Under the pieces are notes generated by a model that was given only the letters and a program-made list of their open reading frames with translations, ran no database searches and had not been told where the DNA came from. Made by a program: the position numbers and the translations under genes. 64,000 nt of DNA from Antedon mediterranea. Lineage: Eukaryota; Echinodermata; Crinoidea; Comatulida; Antedonidae. Position 1 is the stretch's first letter. Each line of letters starts with the position of its first letter. Shown one piece after another: positions 35,761-50,230 of the stretch. The DNA lies in contig NW_027306095.1 in NCBI RefSeq assembly GCF_964355755.1, positions 248,001 through 312,000 on the forward strand, written 5' to 3'.

Positions 35761-38700
35761 AACATCTCCAAATGCGATTTGAAGCAATTTTGTGCACTTT
35801 GATGTTTTTGTGTGAAAAGTTTCATCGAAATGCACAAAATGGTCTAAAACGTCTGCAAATGCGATTTGAAGCTATTTTGTGCACTTTGTCGTTTTTGTAC
35901 GAAAAGTTTTTTCGAAATGCACAAAATGGTCTAAAACGTCTCCAAATGCGATTTGAAGCAATTTTGTGCACTTTGATGTTTTGTGTAATCCAGTTTCATC
36001 GAAATGTACAAAATTGTCTAAAACGTCTCTAAATGCGATTTGAAGCTATTTTGTGCACTTTGTCGTTTTTGTGTGAAAAGTTTTTTCGAAATGCACAAAA
36101 TGGTCTAAAACGTCTCTAAATGCGATTTGAAGCAATTTTGTGCACTTTGATGTTTTGTGTAATCCAGTTTCATCGAAATGTACAAAATTGTCTAAAACGT
36201 CTCTAAATGCGATTTGAAGCTATTTTGTGCACTTTGTCGTTTTTGTGTGAAAAGTTTTTTCGAAATGCACAAAATGGTCTAAAACGTCTCCAATTGCGAT
36301 TTGAAGTTATTTTGTGCACTTTGATGTTTTGTGTGAAAAGTTTTATCGAAATGCTCAAAATGGTCTAAAACGGTTTCAAATGTGATTTTAAGCACTTTGA
36401 TATTTTTGTGTAATCAAGTTTCATCGAAATGCACAAAATGGTCTAAAACGTCTGCAAATGCGATTTAAAGCTATTTTGTGCACTTTAATGTTTTGTGTGA
36501 AAAGTTTTATCGAAATTCTCAAAATGGTCTAAAACGGTTTCAAATGTGATTTTAAGCACTTTGATGTTTTTGTGTAATCAAGTTTCATCGAAATGCACAA
36601 AATGGTTTAAAACGTCTGCAAATGCGATTTGAAGCTATTTTGTGCACTTTGATGTTTTTGTGTGAAAAGTTTCATCGAAATGCACAAAATTGTCTAAAAC
36701 GTCTCCAAATACGATATTAAGCTATTTTGTGCACTTTGATGTTTTTGTGTGAAAAGTTTCATCGAAATGCACAAAATGGTCTAAAACGTCTGCAAATGCG
36801 ATTTGAAGCTATTTTGTGCACTTTGTCGTTTTTGTGTGAAAAGTTTCATCGAAATGCTCAAAATGGTCTAAAACGTCTCCAAATGCGATTTGAAGCAATT
36901 TTGTGCACTTTGATGTTTTTGTGTGAAAAGTTTCATCGAAATGCACAAAATGGTCTCTAAAACGTCTGCAAATGCGATTTGAAGCTATTTTGTGCACTTT
37001 GTCGTTTTTGTGTGAAAAGTTTTTTCGAAATGCACAAAATGGTCTAAAACGTCTCCAAATGCGATTTGAAGCAATTTTGTGCACTTTGATGTTTTGTGTA
37101 ATCCAGTTTCATCGAAATGTACAAAATTGTCTAAAACGTCTCTAAATGCGATTTGAAGCTATTTTGTGCACTTTGTCGTTTTTGTGTGAAAAGTTTTTTC
37201 GAAATGCACAAAATGGTCTAAAACGTCTCCAATTGCGATTTGAAGTTATTTTGTGCACTTTGATGTTTTGTGTGAAAAGTTTTATCGAAATGCTCAAAAT
37301 GGTCTAAAACGGTTTCAAATGTGATTTTAAGCACTTTGATATTTTTGTATAATCAAGTTAAATCGAAATGCACAAAATGGTTTAAAACGTCTGCAAATGC
37401 GATTTAAAGCTATTTTGTGCACTTTAATGTTTTGTGTGAAAAGTTTTATCGAAATTCTCAAAATGGTCTAAAACGGTTTTAAATGTGATTTTAAGCACTT
37501 TGATGTTTTTGTGTAATCAAGTTTCATCGAAATGCACTAAATGGTTTAAAACGTCTGCAAATGCGATTTGAAGCTATTTTGTGCACTTTGATGTTTTTGT
37601 GTGAAAAGTTTCATCGAAATGCACAAAATTGTCTAAAACGTCTCCAAATACGATATTAAGCTATTGTATGCACTTTGATGTTTTTGAGTGAAAAGTTTTT
37701 TCGAAATGCACAAAATGGTCTAAAACGTCTCCAAATGCGATTTGGAGCTCTTTTGTGCACTTTGATGTTTTGTGTAAAAAGTTTGCTATTTTGTGCACTT
37801 TAATGTTTTGTGTGAAAAGTTTTATCGAAATGCTCAAAATTGTCTAAAACGGTTTCAAATGTGATTTTAAGCACTTTGATATTTTTGTGTAATCAAGTTT
37901 TTTCGAAATGCACAACATGGTCTAAAACGTCTCCAAATGCGATTTGAAGCTATTTTGTGCACTTTGATGTTTTTGTGTGAAAAGTTTATTCGAAATGCAC
38001 AAAATGGTCTAAAACGTCTCCAAATGCGATTTGAAGTTATTTTGTGCACTTTGATGTTTTGTGTGAAAAGTTTTATCGAAATGCTCAAAATGGTCTAAAA
38101 CGGTTTCAAATGTGATTTTAAGCACTTTGATATTTTTGTGTAATCAAGTTTCATCGAAATGCTCAAAATGGTCTAAAACGTCTCCAAATGCGATTTGAAG
38201 CTATTTTGTGCACTTTGATGTTTTTTTGTGAAAAGTTTCATCGAAATGCACAAAATGGTCTAAAACGTCTCTAAATGCGATTTGAAGCTATTTTGTGCAC
38301 TTTGATGTTTTTGTGTGAAAAGTTTCATCGAAATGCACAAAATGGTCTAAAACGTCTCTAAATGCGATTTGAAGCTATTTTGTGCACTTTGATGTTTTTT
38401 TGTGAAAAGTTTCATCGAAATGCACAAAATGGTCTAAAACATCTCCAAATGCGATTTGAAGCAATTTTGTGCACTTTGATGTTTTTGTGTGAAAAGTTTC
38501 ATCGAAATGCACAAAATGGTCTAAAACGTCTGCAAATGCGATTTGAAGCTATTTTGTGCACTTTGTCGTTTTTGTACGAAAAGTTTTTTCGAAATGCACA
38601 AAATGGTCTAAAACGTCTCCAAATGCGATTTGAAGCAATTTTGTGCACTTTGATGTTTTGTGTAATCCAGTTTCATCGAAATGTACAAAATTGTCTAAAA

Positions 38701-41114
38701 CGTCTCTAAATGCGATTTGAAGCTATTTTGTGCACTTTGTCGTTTTTGTGTGAAAAGTTTTTTCGAAATGCACAAAATGGTCTAAAACGTCTCCAAATGC
38801 GATTTGAAGCAATTTTGTGCACTTTGATGTTTTGTGTAATCCAGTTTCATCGAAATGTACAAAATTGTCTAAAACGTCTCTAAATGCGATTTGAAGCTAT
38901 TTTGTGCACTTTGTCGTTTTTGTGTGAAAAGTTTTTTCGAAATGCACAAAATGGTCTAAAACGTCTCCAATTGCGATTTGAAGTTATTTTGTGCACTTTG
39001 ATGTTTTGTGTGAAAAGTTTTATCGAAATGCTCAAAATGGTCTAAAACGGTTTCAAATGTGATTTTAAGCACTTTGATATTTTTGTGTAATCAAGTTTCA
39101 TCGAAATGCACAAAATGGTCTAAAACGTCTGCAAATGCGATTTAAAGCTATTTTGTGCACTTTAATGTTTTGTGTGAAAAGTTTTATCGAAATTCTCAAA
39201 ATGGTCTAAAACGGTTTCAAATGTGATTTTAAGCACTTTGATGTTTTTGTGTAATCAAGTTTCATCGAAATGCACAAAATGGTTTAAAACGTCTGCAAAT
39301 GCGATTTGAAGCTATTTTGTGCACTTTGATGTTTTTGTGTGAAAAGTTTCATCGAAATGCACAAAATTGTCTAAAACGTCTCCAAATACGATATTAAGCT
39401 ATTTTGTGCACTTTGATGTTTTTGTGTGAAAAGTTTCATCGAAATGCACAAAATGGTCTAAAACGTCTGCAAATGCGATTTGAAGCTATTTTGTGCACTT
39501 TGTCGTTTTTGTGTGAAAAGTTTCATCGAAATGCTCAAAATGGTCTAAAACGTCTCCAAATGCGATTTGAAGCAATTTTGTGCACTTTGATGTTTTTGTG
39601 TGAAAAGTTTCATCGAAATGCACAAAATGGTCTCTAAAACGTCTGCAAATGCGATTTGAAGCTATTTTGTGCACTTTGTCGTTTTTGTGTGAAAAGTTTT
39701 TTCGAAATGCACAAAATGGTCTAAAACGTCTCCAAATGCGATTTGAAGCAATTTTGTGCACTTTGATGTTTTGTGTAATCCAGTTTCATCGAAATGTACA
39801 AAATTGTCTAAAACGTCTCTAAATGCGATTTGAAGCTATTTTGTGCACTTTGTCGTTTTTGTGTGAAAAGTTTTTTCGAAATGCACAAAATGGTCTAAAA
39901 CGTCTCCAATTGCGATTTGAAGTTATTTTGTGCACTTTGATGTTTTGTGTGAAAAGTTTTATCGAAATGCTCAAAATGGTCTAAAACGGTTTCAAATGTG
40001 ATTTTAAGCACTTTGATATTTTTGTATAATCAAGTTAAATCGAAATGCACAAAATTGTCTAAAACGTCTGCAAATGCGATTTAAAGCTATTTTGTGCACT
40101 TTAATGTTTTATGTGAAAAGTTTTATCGAAATTCTCAAAATGGTCTAAAACGGTTTTAAATGTGATTTTAAGCACTTTGATGTTTTTGTGTAATCAAGTT
40201 TCATCGAAATGCACTAAATGGTTTAAAACGTCTGCAAATGCGATTTGAAGCTATTTTGTGCACTTTGATGTTTTTGTGTGAAAAGTTTCATCGAAATGCA
40301 CAAAATTGTCTAAAACGTCTCCAAATACGATATTAAGCTATTGTATGCACTTTGATGTTTTTGAGTGAAAAGTTTTTTCGAAATGCACAAAATGGTCTAA
40401 AACGTCTCCAAATGCGATTTGGAGCTCTTTTGTGCACTTTGATGTTTTGTGTAAAAAGTTTGCTATTTTGTGCACTTTAATGTTTTGTGTGAAAAGTTTT
40501 ATCGAAATGCTCAAAATTGTCTAAAACGGTTTCAAATGTGATTTTAAGCACTTTGATATTTTTGTGTAATCAAGTTTTTTCGAAATGCACAACATGGTCT
40601 AAAACGTCTCCAAATGCGATTTGAAGCTATTTTGTGCACTTTGATGTTTTTGTGTGAAAAGTTTATTCGAAATGCACAAAATGGTCTAAAACGTCTCCAA
40701 ATGCGATTTGAAGTTATTTTGTGCACTTTGATGTTTTGTGTGAAAAGTTTTATCGAAATGCTCAAAATGGTCTAAAACGGTTTCAAATGTGATTTTAAGC
40801 ACTTTGATATTTTTGTGTAATCAAGTTTCATCGAAATGCTCAAAATGGTCTAAAACGTCTCCAAATGCGATTTGAAGCTATTTTGTGCACTTTGATGTTT
40901 TTTTGTGAAAAGTTTCATCGAAATGCACAAAATGGTCTAAAACGTCTCTAAATGCGATTTGAAGCTATTTTGTGCACTTTGATGTTTTTGTGTGAAAAGT
41001 TTCATCGAAATGCACAAAATGGTCTAAAACGTCTCTAAATGCGATTTGAAGCTATTTTGTGCACTTTGATGTTTTTTTGTGAAAAGTTTCATCGAAATGC
41101 ACAAAATGGTCTAA
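35761..41114 (-). repeat. 2677-bp tandem duplication
   Basis: Copy 1 is about 35761-38437 and copy 2 about 38438-41114. The private change TTTTTGTACGAAAAG falls at 35897 and 38574, exactly 2677 apart, and AACATCTCC marks the start of both. Each copy holds one cassette, one GGTCTCT monomer, one GTATAATCAAGTTAAATCG monomer and a TTTATTCG monomer. A related, rearranged third version lies at about 42.1-44.2 kb. Confidence 0.88.
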
Positions 41115-42226
41115 AACGTCTCTAAATGCGATTTGAAGCTATTTTGTGCACTTTGATGTTTTTTTGTGAAAAGTTTCATCGAAATGCACAAAATTGTCTA
41201 AAACGTCTCTAAATGCGATTTGAAGCTATTTTGTGCACTTTGTCGTTTTTGTGTGAAAAGTTTCATCGAAATGCACAAAATGGTCTAAAACGTCTGCAAA
41301 TGCGATTTGAAGCTATTTTGTGCACTTTGTCGTTTTTGTGTGAAAAGTTTTTTCGAAATGCACAAAATGGTCTAAAACGTCTCCAATTGCGATTTGAAGT
41401 TATTTTGTGCACTTTGATGTTTTGTGTGAAAAGTTTTATCGAAATGCTCAAAATGGTCTAAAACGGTTTCAAATGTGATTTTAAGCACTTTGATATTTTT
41501 GTGTAATCAAGTTTCATCGAAATGCACAAAATGGTCTAAAACGTCTGCAAATGCGATTTAAAGCTATTTTGTGCACTTTAATGTTTTGTGTGAAAAGTTT
41601 TATCGAAATTCTCAAAATGGTCTAAAACGTCTCTAAATGCGATTTGAAGCTATTTTGTGCACTTTGATGTTTTTTTGTGAAAAGTTTCATCGAAATGCAC
41701 AAAATGGTCTAAAACGTCTCTAAATGCGATTTGAAGCTATTTTGTGCACTTTGATGTTTTTTTGTGAAAAGTTTCATCGAAATGCACAAAATTGTCTAAA
41801 ACGTCTCTAAATGCGATTTGAAGCTATTTTGTGCACTTTGTCGTTTTTGTGTGAAAAGTTTCATCGAAATGCACAAAATGGTCTAAAACGTCTGCAAATG
41901 CGATTTGAAGCTATTTTGTGCACTTTGTCGTTTTTGTGTGAAAAGTTTTTTCGAAATGCACAAAATGGTCTAAAACGTCTCCAATTGCGATTTGAAGTTA
42001 TTTTGTGCACTTTGATGTTTTGTGTGAAAAGTTTTATCGAAATGCTCAAAATGGTCTAAAACGGTTTCAAATGTGATTTTAAGCACTTTGATATTTTTGT
42101 GTAATCAAGTTTCATCGAAATGCACAAAATGGTCTAAAACGTCTGCAAATGCGATTTAAAGCTATTTTGTGCACTTTAATGTTTTGTGTGAAAAGTTTTA
42201 TCGAAATTCTCAAAATGGTCTAAAAC
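41031..42226 (-). repeat. 598-bp tandem duplication
   Basis: Copy 1 is 41031-41628 and copy 2 is 41629-42226, apparently identical. At the internal boundary a TTCTCAAAATGG monomer that normally continues into ACGGTTTC is joined to ACGTCTC, which marks the exchange point. Confidence 0.88.
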
Positions 42227-43036
42227 GGTTTCAAATGTGATTTTAAGCACTTTGATGTTTTTGTGTAATCAAGTTTCATCGAAATGCACAAAATGGTTTA
42301 AAACGTCTGCAAATGCGATTTGAAGATATTTTGTGCACTTTGATGTTTTTGTGTGAAAAGTTTCATCGAAATGCACAAAATTGTCTAAAACGTCTCCAAA
42401 TACGATATTAAGCTATTTTGTGCACTTTGATGTTTTTGTGTGAAAAGTTTCATCGAAATGCACAAAATGGTCTAAAACGTCTGCAAATGCGATTTGAAGC
42501 TATTTTGTGCACTTTGTCGTTTTTGTGTGAAAAGTTTCATCGAAATGCTCAAAATGGTCTAAAACGTCTCCAAATGCGATTTGAAGCAATTTTGTGCACT
42601 TTGATGTTTTTGTGTGAAAAGTTTCATCGAAATGCACAAAATGGTCTCTAAAACGTCTGCAAATGCGATTTGAAGCTATTTTGTGCACTTTGTCGTTTTT
42701 GTGTGAAAAGTTTTTTCGAAATGCACAAAATGGTCTAAAACGTCTCCAAATGCGATTTGAAGCAATTTTGTGCACTTTGATGTTTTGTGTAATCCAGTTT
42801 CATCGAAATGTACAAAATTGTCTAAAACGTCTCTAAATGCGATTTGAAGCTATTTTGTGCACTTTGTCGTTTTTGTGTGAAAAGTTTTTTCGAAATGCAC
42901 AAAATGGTCTAAAACGTCTCCAATTGCGATTTGAAGTTATTTTGTGCACTTTGATGTTTTGTGTGAAAAGTTTTATCGAAATGCTCAAAATTGTCTAAAA
43001 CGGTTTCAAATGTGATTTTAAGCACTTTGATATTTT

Positions 43037-43394
43037 TGTATAATCAAGTTAAATCGAAATGCACAAAATGGTCTAAAACGTCTGCAAATGCGATTTAAAG
43101 CTATTTTGTGCACTTTAATGTTTTGTGTGAAAAGTTTTATCGAAATTCTCAAAATGGTCTAAAACGGTTTCAAATGTGATTTTAAGCACTTTGATGTTTT
43201 TGTGTAATCAAGTTTCATCGAAAAGCACAAAATGGTTTAAAACGTCTGCAAATGCGATTTGAAGCTATTTTGTGCACTTTGATGTTTTTGTGTGAAAAGT
43301 TTCATCGAAATGCTCAAAATGGTCTAAAACGGTTTCAAATGTGATTTTAAGCACTTTGATATTTTTGTATAATCAAGTTAAATCGAAATGCACA
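43037..43394 (-). repeat. 330-bp local duplication of a GTATAATCAAGTTAAATCG monomer
   Basis: The variant monomer occurs at about 43037 and again at about 43367, 330 bp apart, inside the rearranged third version of the 2677-bp unit. This explains most of why that version is longer (spacing 3014 in place of 2677). Confidence 0.7.
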
Positions 43395-46300
43395 AAATGG
43401 TCTAAAACGTCTGCAAATGCGATTTAAAGCTATTTTGTGCACTTTAATGTTTTGTGTGAAAAGTTTTATCGAAATTCTCAAAATGGTCTAAAACGGTTTC
43501 AAATGTGATTTTAAGCACTTTGATGTTTTTGTGTAATCAAGTTTCATCGAAATGCACTAAATGGTTTAAAACGTCTGCAAATGCGATTTGAAGCTATTTT
43601 GTGCACTTTGATGTTTTTGTGTGAAAAGTTTCATCGAAATGCACAAAATTGTCTAAAACGTCTCCAAATACGATATTAAGCTATTGTATGCACTTTGATG
43701 ATTTTGAGTGAAAAGTTTTTTCGAAATGCACAAAATGGTCTAAAACGTCTCCAAATGCGATTTGGAGCTCTTTTGTGCACTTTGATGTTTTGTGTAAAAA
43801 GTTTGCTATTTTGTGCACTTTAATGTTTTGTGTGAAAAGTTTTATCGAAATGCTCAAAATTGTCTAAAACGGTTTCAAATGTGATTTAAAGCACTTTGAT
43901 ATTTTTGTGTAATCAAGTTTTTTCGAAATGCACAACATGGTCTAAAACGTCTCCAAATGCGATTTGAAGCTATTTTGTGCACTTTGATGTTTTTGTGTGA
44001 AAAGTTTATTCGAAATGCACAAAATGGTCTAAAACGTCTCCAAATGCGATTTGAAGTTATTTGGTGCACTTTGATGTTTTGTGTGAAAAGTTTTATCGAA
44101 ATGCTCAAAATGGTCTAAAACGGTTTCAAATGTGATTTTAAGCACTTTGATATTTTTGTGTAATCAAGTTTCATCGAAATGCTCAAAATGGTCTAAAACG
44201 TCTCTAAATGCGATTTGAAGCTATTTTGTGCACTTTGATGTTTTTGTGTGAAAAGTTTCATCGAAATGCACAAAATGGTCTAAAACGTCTCTAAATGCGA
44301 TTTGAAGCTATTTTGTGCACTTTGATGTTTTTTTGTGAAAAGTTTCATCGAAATGCACAAAATGGTCTAAAACGTCTCTAAATGCGATTTGAAGCTATTT
44401 TGTGCACTTTGTCGTTTTTGTGTGAAAAGTTTCATCGAAATGCTCAAAATGGTCTAAAACGTCTCCAAATGCGATTTGAAGCAATTTTGTGCACTTTGAT
44501 GTTTTTGTGTGAAAAGTTTCATCGAAATGCACAAAATGGTCTAAAACGTCTGCAAATGCGATTTGAAGCTATTTTGTGCACTTTGATGTTTTTTTGTGAA
44601 AAGTTTCATCGAAATGCACAAAATTGTCTAAAACGTCTCTAAATGCGATTTGAAGCTATTTTGTGCACTTTGATGTTTTTTTGTGAAAAGTTTCATCGAA
44701 ATGTACAAAATTGTCTAAAACGTCTCTAAATGCGATTTGAAGCTATTTTGTGCACTTTGTCTTTTTTGTGTGAAAAGTTTCATCGAAATGCTCAAAATGG
44801 TCTAAAACGTTTCCAAATGCGATTTGAAGCAATTTTGTGCACTTTGATGTTTTTGTGTGAAAAGTTTCATCGAAATGCACAAAATGGTCTAAAACGTCTG
44901 CAAATGCGATTTGAAGCTATTTTGTGCACTTTGTCGTTTTTGTGTGAAAAGTTTTTTCGAAATGCACAGAATGGTCTAAAACGTCTCCAATTGCGATTTG
45001 AAGTTATTTTGTGCACTTTGATGTTTTGTGTGAAAAGTTTTATCGAAATGCTCAAAATGGTCTAAAACGTTTCCAAATGCGATTTGAAGCAATTTGGTGC
45101 ACTTTGATGTTTTTGTGTAATCCAGTTTCATCGAAATGTACAAAATTGTCAAAAACGTCTCTAAATGCGATTTGAAGCTATTTTGTGCACTTTGTCGTTT
45201 TTGTGTGAAAAGTTTTTTCGAATTGCACAAAATGGTCTAAAACGTCTCCAATTGCGATTTGAAGTTATTTTGTGCACTTTGATGTTTTGTGTGAAAAGTT
45301 TTATCGAAATGCTCAAAATGGTCTAAAACGGTTTCAAATGTGATTTTAAGCACTTTGATATTTTTGTATAATCAAGTTAAATCGAAATAGACAAAATGGT
45401 CTAAAACGTCTGCAAATGCGATTTAAAGCTATTTTGTGCACTTTAATGTTTTGTGTGAAAAGTTTTATCGAAATTCTCAAAATGGTCTAAAACGGTTTCA
45501 AATGTGATTTTAAGCACTTTGATGTTTTTGTGTAATCAAGTTTCATCCAAAAGCACAAAATGGTTTAAAACGTCTGCAAACGCGATTTGAAGCTATTTTG
45601 TGCACTTTGATGTTTTTGTGTGAAAAGTTTCATCGAAATGCACAAAATTGTCTAAAACGTTTCCAAATACGATATTAAGCTATTGTATGCACTTTGATGT
45701 TTTTGAGTGAAAAGTTTTTTCGAAATGCACAAAATGGTCTAAAACGTCTCCTAATGCGATTTGAAGCTATTTTGTGCACTTTGATGTTTTTTTCTGAAAA
45801 GTTTCATCGAAATGCACAAAATGGTCTAAAACGTCTCTAAATGCGATTTGAAGCTATTTTGTGCACTTTGATGTTTTTGTGTGAAAAGTTTCATCGAAAT
45901 GCACAAAATGGTCTAAAACGTCTCTAAATGCGATTTGAAGTTATTTTGTGCACTTTGATGTTTTGTGTGAAAAGTTTTATCGAAATGCTCAAAATGGTCT
46001 AAAACGGTTTCAAATGTGATTTTAAGCACTTTGATATTTTTGTGTAATCAAGTTTCATCGAAATGCACAAAATGGTCTAAAACGTCTCCAAATGCGATTT
46101 GAAGCTATTTTGTGCACTTTAATGTTTTGTGTGAAAAGTTTTATCGAAATTCTCAAAATGGTCTAAAACGGTTTCAAATGTGATTTTAAGCACTTTGATG
46201 TTTTTGTGTAATCAAGTTTCATCGAAATGCACAAAATGGTTTAAAACGTCTGCAAATGCGATTTGAAGCTATTTTGTGCACTTTGATGTTTTTGTGTGAA

Positions 46301-47653
46301 AAGTTTCATCGAAATGCACAAAATTGTCTAAAACGTTTCCAAATACGATATTAAGCTATTGTATGCACTTTGATGTTTTTGAGTGAAAAGTTTTTTCGAA
46401 ATGCACAAAATGGTCTAAAACGTCTCCAAATGCGATTTGGAGCTCTTTTGTGCACTTTGATGTTTTGTGTAAAAAGTTTGCTATTTTGTGCACTTTAATG
46501 TTTTGTGTGAAAAGTTTTATCGAAATGCTCAAAATTGTCTAAAACGGTTTCAAATGTGATTTTAAGCACTTTGATATTTTTGTGTAATCAAGTTTTTTCG
46601 AAATGCACAACATGGTCTAAAACGTCTCCAAATGCGATTTGAAGCTATTTTGTGCACTTTGATGTTTTTGTGTGAAAAGTTTCATCGAAATGCACAAAAT
46701 GGTCTAAAACGTCTCTAAATGCGATTTAAAGCTATTTTGTGCACTTTGTCGTTTTTGTGTGAAAAGTTTCATCGAAATGCTCAAAATGGTCTAAAACGTC
46801 TCCAAATGCGATTTGAAGCTATTTTGTGCACTTTGTCGTTTTTGTGTGAAAAGTTTCATCGAAATGCTCAAAATGGTCTAAAACGTCTCTAAATGCGATT
46901 TGAAGCTATTTTGTGCACTTTGATGTTTTTTTGTGAAAAGTTTCATCGAAATGCACAAAATGGTCTAAAACGTCTCTAAATGCGATTTGAAGCTATTTTG
47001 TGCACTTTGATGTTTTTGTGTGAAAAGTTTCATCGAAATGCACAAAATGGTCTAAAACGTCTCTAAATGCGATTTGAAGCTATTTTGTGCACTTTGATGT
47101 TTTTTTGTGAAAAGTTTCTTCGAAATGCACAAAATGGTCTAAAACGTCTCTAAATGCGATTTGAAGCTATTTTGTGCACTTTGTCGTTTTTGTGTGAAAA
47201 GTTTCATCGAAATGCTCAAAATGGTCTAAAACGTCTCCAAATGCGATTTGAAGCAATTTTGTGCACTTTGATGTTTTTGTGTGAAAAGTTTCATCGAAAT
47301 GCACAAAATGGTCTAAAACGTCTGCAAATGCGATTTGAAGCTATTTTGTGCACTTTGATGTTTTGTGTAATCCAGTTTCATCGAAATGTACAAAATTGTC
47401 TAAAACGTCTCTAAATGCGATTTGAAGCTATTTTGTGCACTTTGTCGTTTTTGTGTGAAAAGTTTTTTCGAAATGCACAAAATGGTCTAAAACGTCTCTA
47501 AATGCGATTTGAAGCTATTTTGTGCACTTTGTCGTTTTTGTGTGAAAAGTTTCATCTAAATGCTCAAAATGGTCTAAAACGTCTCCAAATGCGATTTGAA
47601 GCTATTTTGTGCACTTTGATGTTTTTGTGTGAAAAGTTTCATCGAAATGCACA

Positions 47654-48443
47654 AAATGGTCTAAAACGTCTCCAAATATGATATTAAGCTATTGTATGCA
47701 CTTTGTTGTTTTTATCTGAAAAGTTTTCACGAAATGCACAAAATGATCTAAAACGTCTCTAAATGCGATTTGAAGTTATTTTGTGCACTTTAATGTTTTG
47801 TGTGAAAAGTTTTATCGAAAAGCACAAAATGGTCTAAAACGTCTCCAAATGCGATTTGAAGCTATTTTGTGCACTTTGATGTTTTGTGTGAAAAGTTTCA
47901 CCAAAATGCAAAAAATGGTCTAAAACGTCTCCAAATCCGTTTTGAAGCTAATCTAAGCACTTTGATGTTTTTATGTTAAACAGGTTTTTTCGAAATGCAC
48001 AAAATGGTCTAAAACGTCTCCAAATACGATTTGAAGCTCTTTTGTGCACTTTGATGTTTTGTGTAATAAGTTTTATAGAAACGCACAAAATGGTCTAAAA
48101 CGGTTTCAAATGTGATTTTAAGCACTTTGATATTTTTGTTTAACCAAGTTTCATCGAAATGCACAAAATGGTCTAAAACGTCTCCAAATGCGATTTGAAG
48201 CTGTTTTTGTGTGAAAAGTTTTTTCGAAATACACAAAATGGTCTAAAACGTCTCCAAATGCGATTTGGAGCTCTTTTGTGCACTTTGATGTTTTGTGTCA
48301 AAAGTTTTATAGAAATGCTCGAAATGGTCTAAAACGGTATCAAATGTGATTTTAAGCACTTTCATGTTTTTGTGTAGCCAAGTTTCATCGAAATGCACAA
48401 AAAAATCTAAAACGTCTCCAAATGCGATTTAAAGCTATTTTGT
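47654..48443 (-). repeat. Diverged satellite patch, copy 2
   Basis: Same run of private variants as 23040-23830, at offset 24614, with a few differences (ATCGAAAAGC here against ATTGAAAAGC, CAAATGCG against CAAATGAG, and a 1-bp T loss near 48470). The divergence therefore predates the duplication. Confidence 0.82.
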
Positions 48444-48539
48444 GCACTTTAATATTTTGTGTGAAAAGTTTATCGAAATTCTCAAAATGGTCTAAAACGG
48501 TTTCAAATGTGATTTTAAGCACTTTGATGTTTTTGTGTT

Positions 48540-50230
48540 ATCAAGTTTCATCGAAATGCACAAAATGGTTTAAAACGTCTGCAAATGCGATTTGAAGCTA
48601 TTTTGTGCACTTTGATGTTTTGTGTAATCCAGTTTCATCGAAATGTACAAAATTGTCTAAAACGTCTCTAAATGCGATTTGAAGCTATTTTGTGCACTTT
48701 GTCGTTTTTATGTGAAAAGTTTCATCGAAATGCTCAAAATGGTCTAAAACGTCTACAAATGCGATTTGAAGCTATTTTGTGCACTTTGATGTTTTTGTGT
48801 GAAAAGTTTCATCGAAATGCACAAAATGGTCTAAAACGGTTTCAAATGTGATTTTAAGCACTTTGATATTTTTGTGTAATCAAGTTTTTTCGAAATGCAC
48901 AAAATGGTCTAAAACGTCTCCAATTGCGATTTGAAGTTATTTTGTGCACTTTGATGTTTTGTGTGAAAAGTTTTATCGAAATGCTCAAAATGGTCTAAAA
49001 CGGTTTCAAATGTGATTTTAAGCACTTCGATATTTTTGTGTAATCAAGTTTCATCGAAATGCACAAAATGGTTTAAAACGTCTGCAAATGCGATTTGAAG
49101 CTATTTTGTGCACTTTGATGTTTTTGTGTGAAAAGTTTCATCGAAATGCACAAAATTGTCTAAAACGTTTCCAAATACGATATTAAGCTATTGTATGCAC
49201 TTTGATGTTTTTGAGTGAAAAGTTTTTTCGAAATGCACAAAATGGTCTAAAACGTCTCCAAATGCGATTTGGAGCTATTTTGTGCACTTTGATGTTTTGT
49301 GTAAAAAGTTTGCTATTTTGTGCACTTTAATGTTTTGTGTGAAAAGTTTTATCGAAATGCTCAAAATTGTCTAAAACGGTTTCAAATGTGATTTTAAGCA
49401 CTTTGATATTTTTGTGTAATCAAGTTTTTTCGAAATGCACAACATGGTCTAAAACGTCTCCAAATGCGATTTGAAGCTATTTTGTGCACTTTGATGTTTT
49501 TGTGTGAAAAGTTTCATCGAAATGCACAAAATGGTCTAAAACGTCTCTAAATGCGATTTAAAGCTATTTTGTGCACTTTGTCGTTTTTGTGTGAAAAGTT
49601 TCATCGAAATGCTCAAAATGGTTCAAAACGTCTGCAAATGCGATTTGAAGCTATTTTGTGCACTTTGATGTTTTGTGTAATCCAGTTTCATCGAAATGTA
49701 AAAAATTGTCTAAAACGTCTCTAAATGCGATTTGAAGCTATTTTGTGCACTTTGTCGTTTTTGTGTGAAAAGTTTCATCGAAATGCTCAAAATGGTCTAA
49801 AACGTCTCCAAATGCGATTTGAAGCTATTTTGTGCACTTTAATGTTTTGTGTGAAAAGTTTTATCGAAATGCTCAAAATGGTCTAAAACGGTTTCAAATG
49901 TGATTTTAAGCACCTTGATGTTTTTGTGTAATCAAGTTTCATCGAAATGCACAAAATGGTTTAAAACGTCTGCAAATGCGATTTGAAGCTATTTTGTGCA
50001 CTTTGATGTTTTTTGTAATCCAGTTTCATCGAAATGTACAAAATTGTCTAAAACGTCTCTAAATGCGATTTGAAGCTATTTTGTGCACTTTGTCGTTTTT
50101 ATGTGAAAAGTTTCATCGAAATGCTCAAAATGGTCTAAAACGTCTACAAATGCGATTTGAAGCTATTTTGTGCACTTTGATGTTTTTGTGTGAAAAGTTT
50201 CATCGAAATGCACAAAATGGTCTAAAACGG
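48540..50230 (-). repeat. Repeat pair spaced 1391 bp
   Basis: The rare ACGTCTACAAATGCG occurs at about 48750 and 50141, each preceded by TTTTTATGTGAAAAG and a GTAATCCAG monomer. The homologous stretch in duplication D copy 1 (near 24137) has one version only. This accounts for the extra length of D copy 2. Confidence 0.8.
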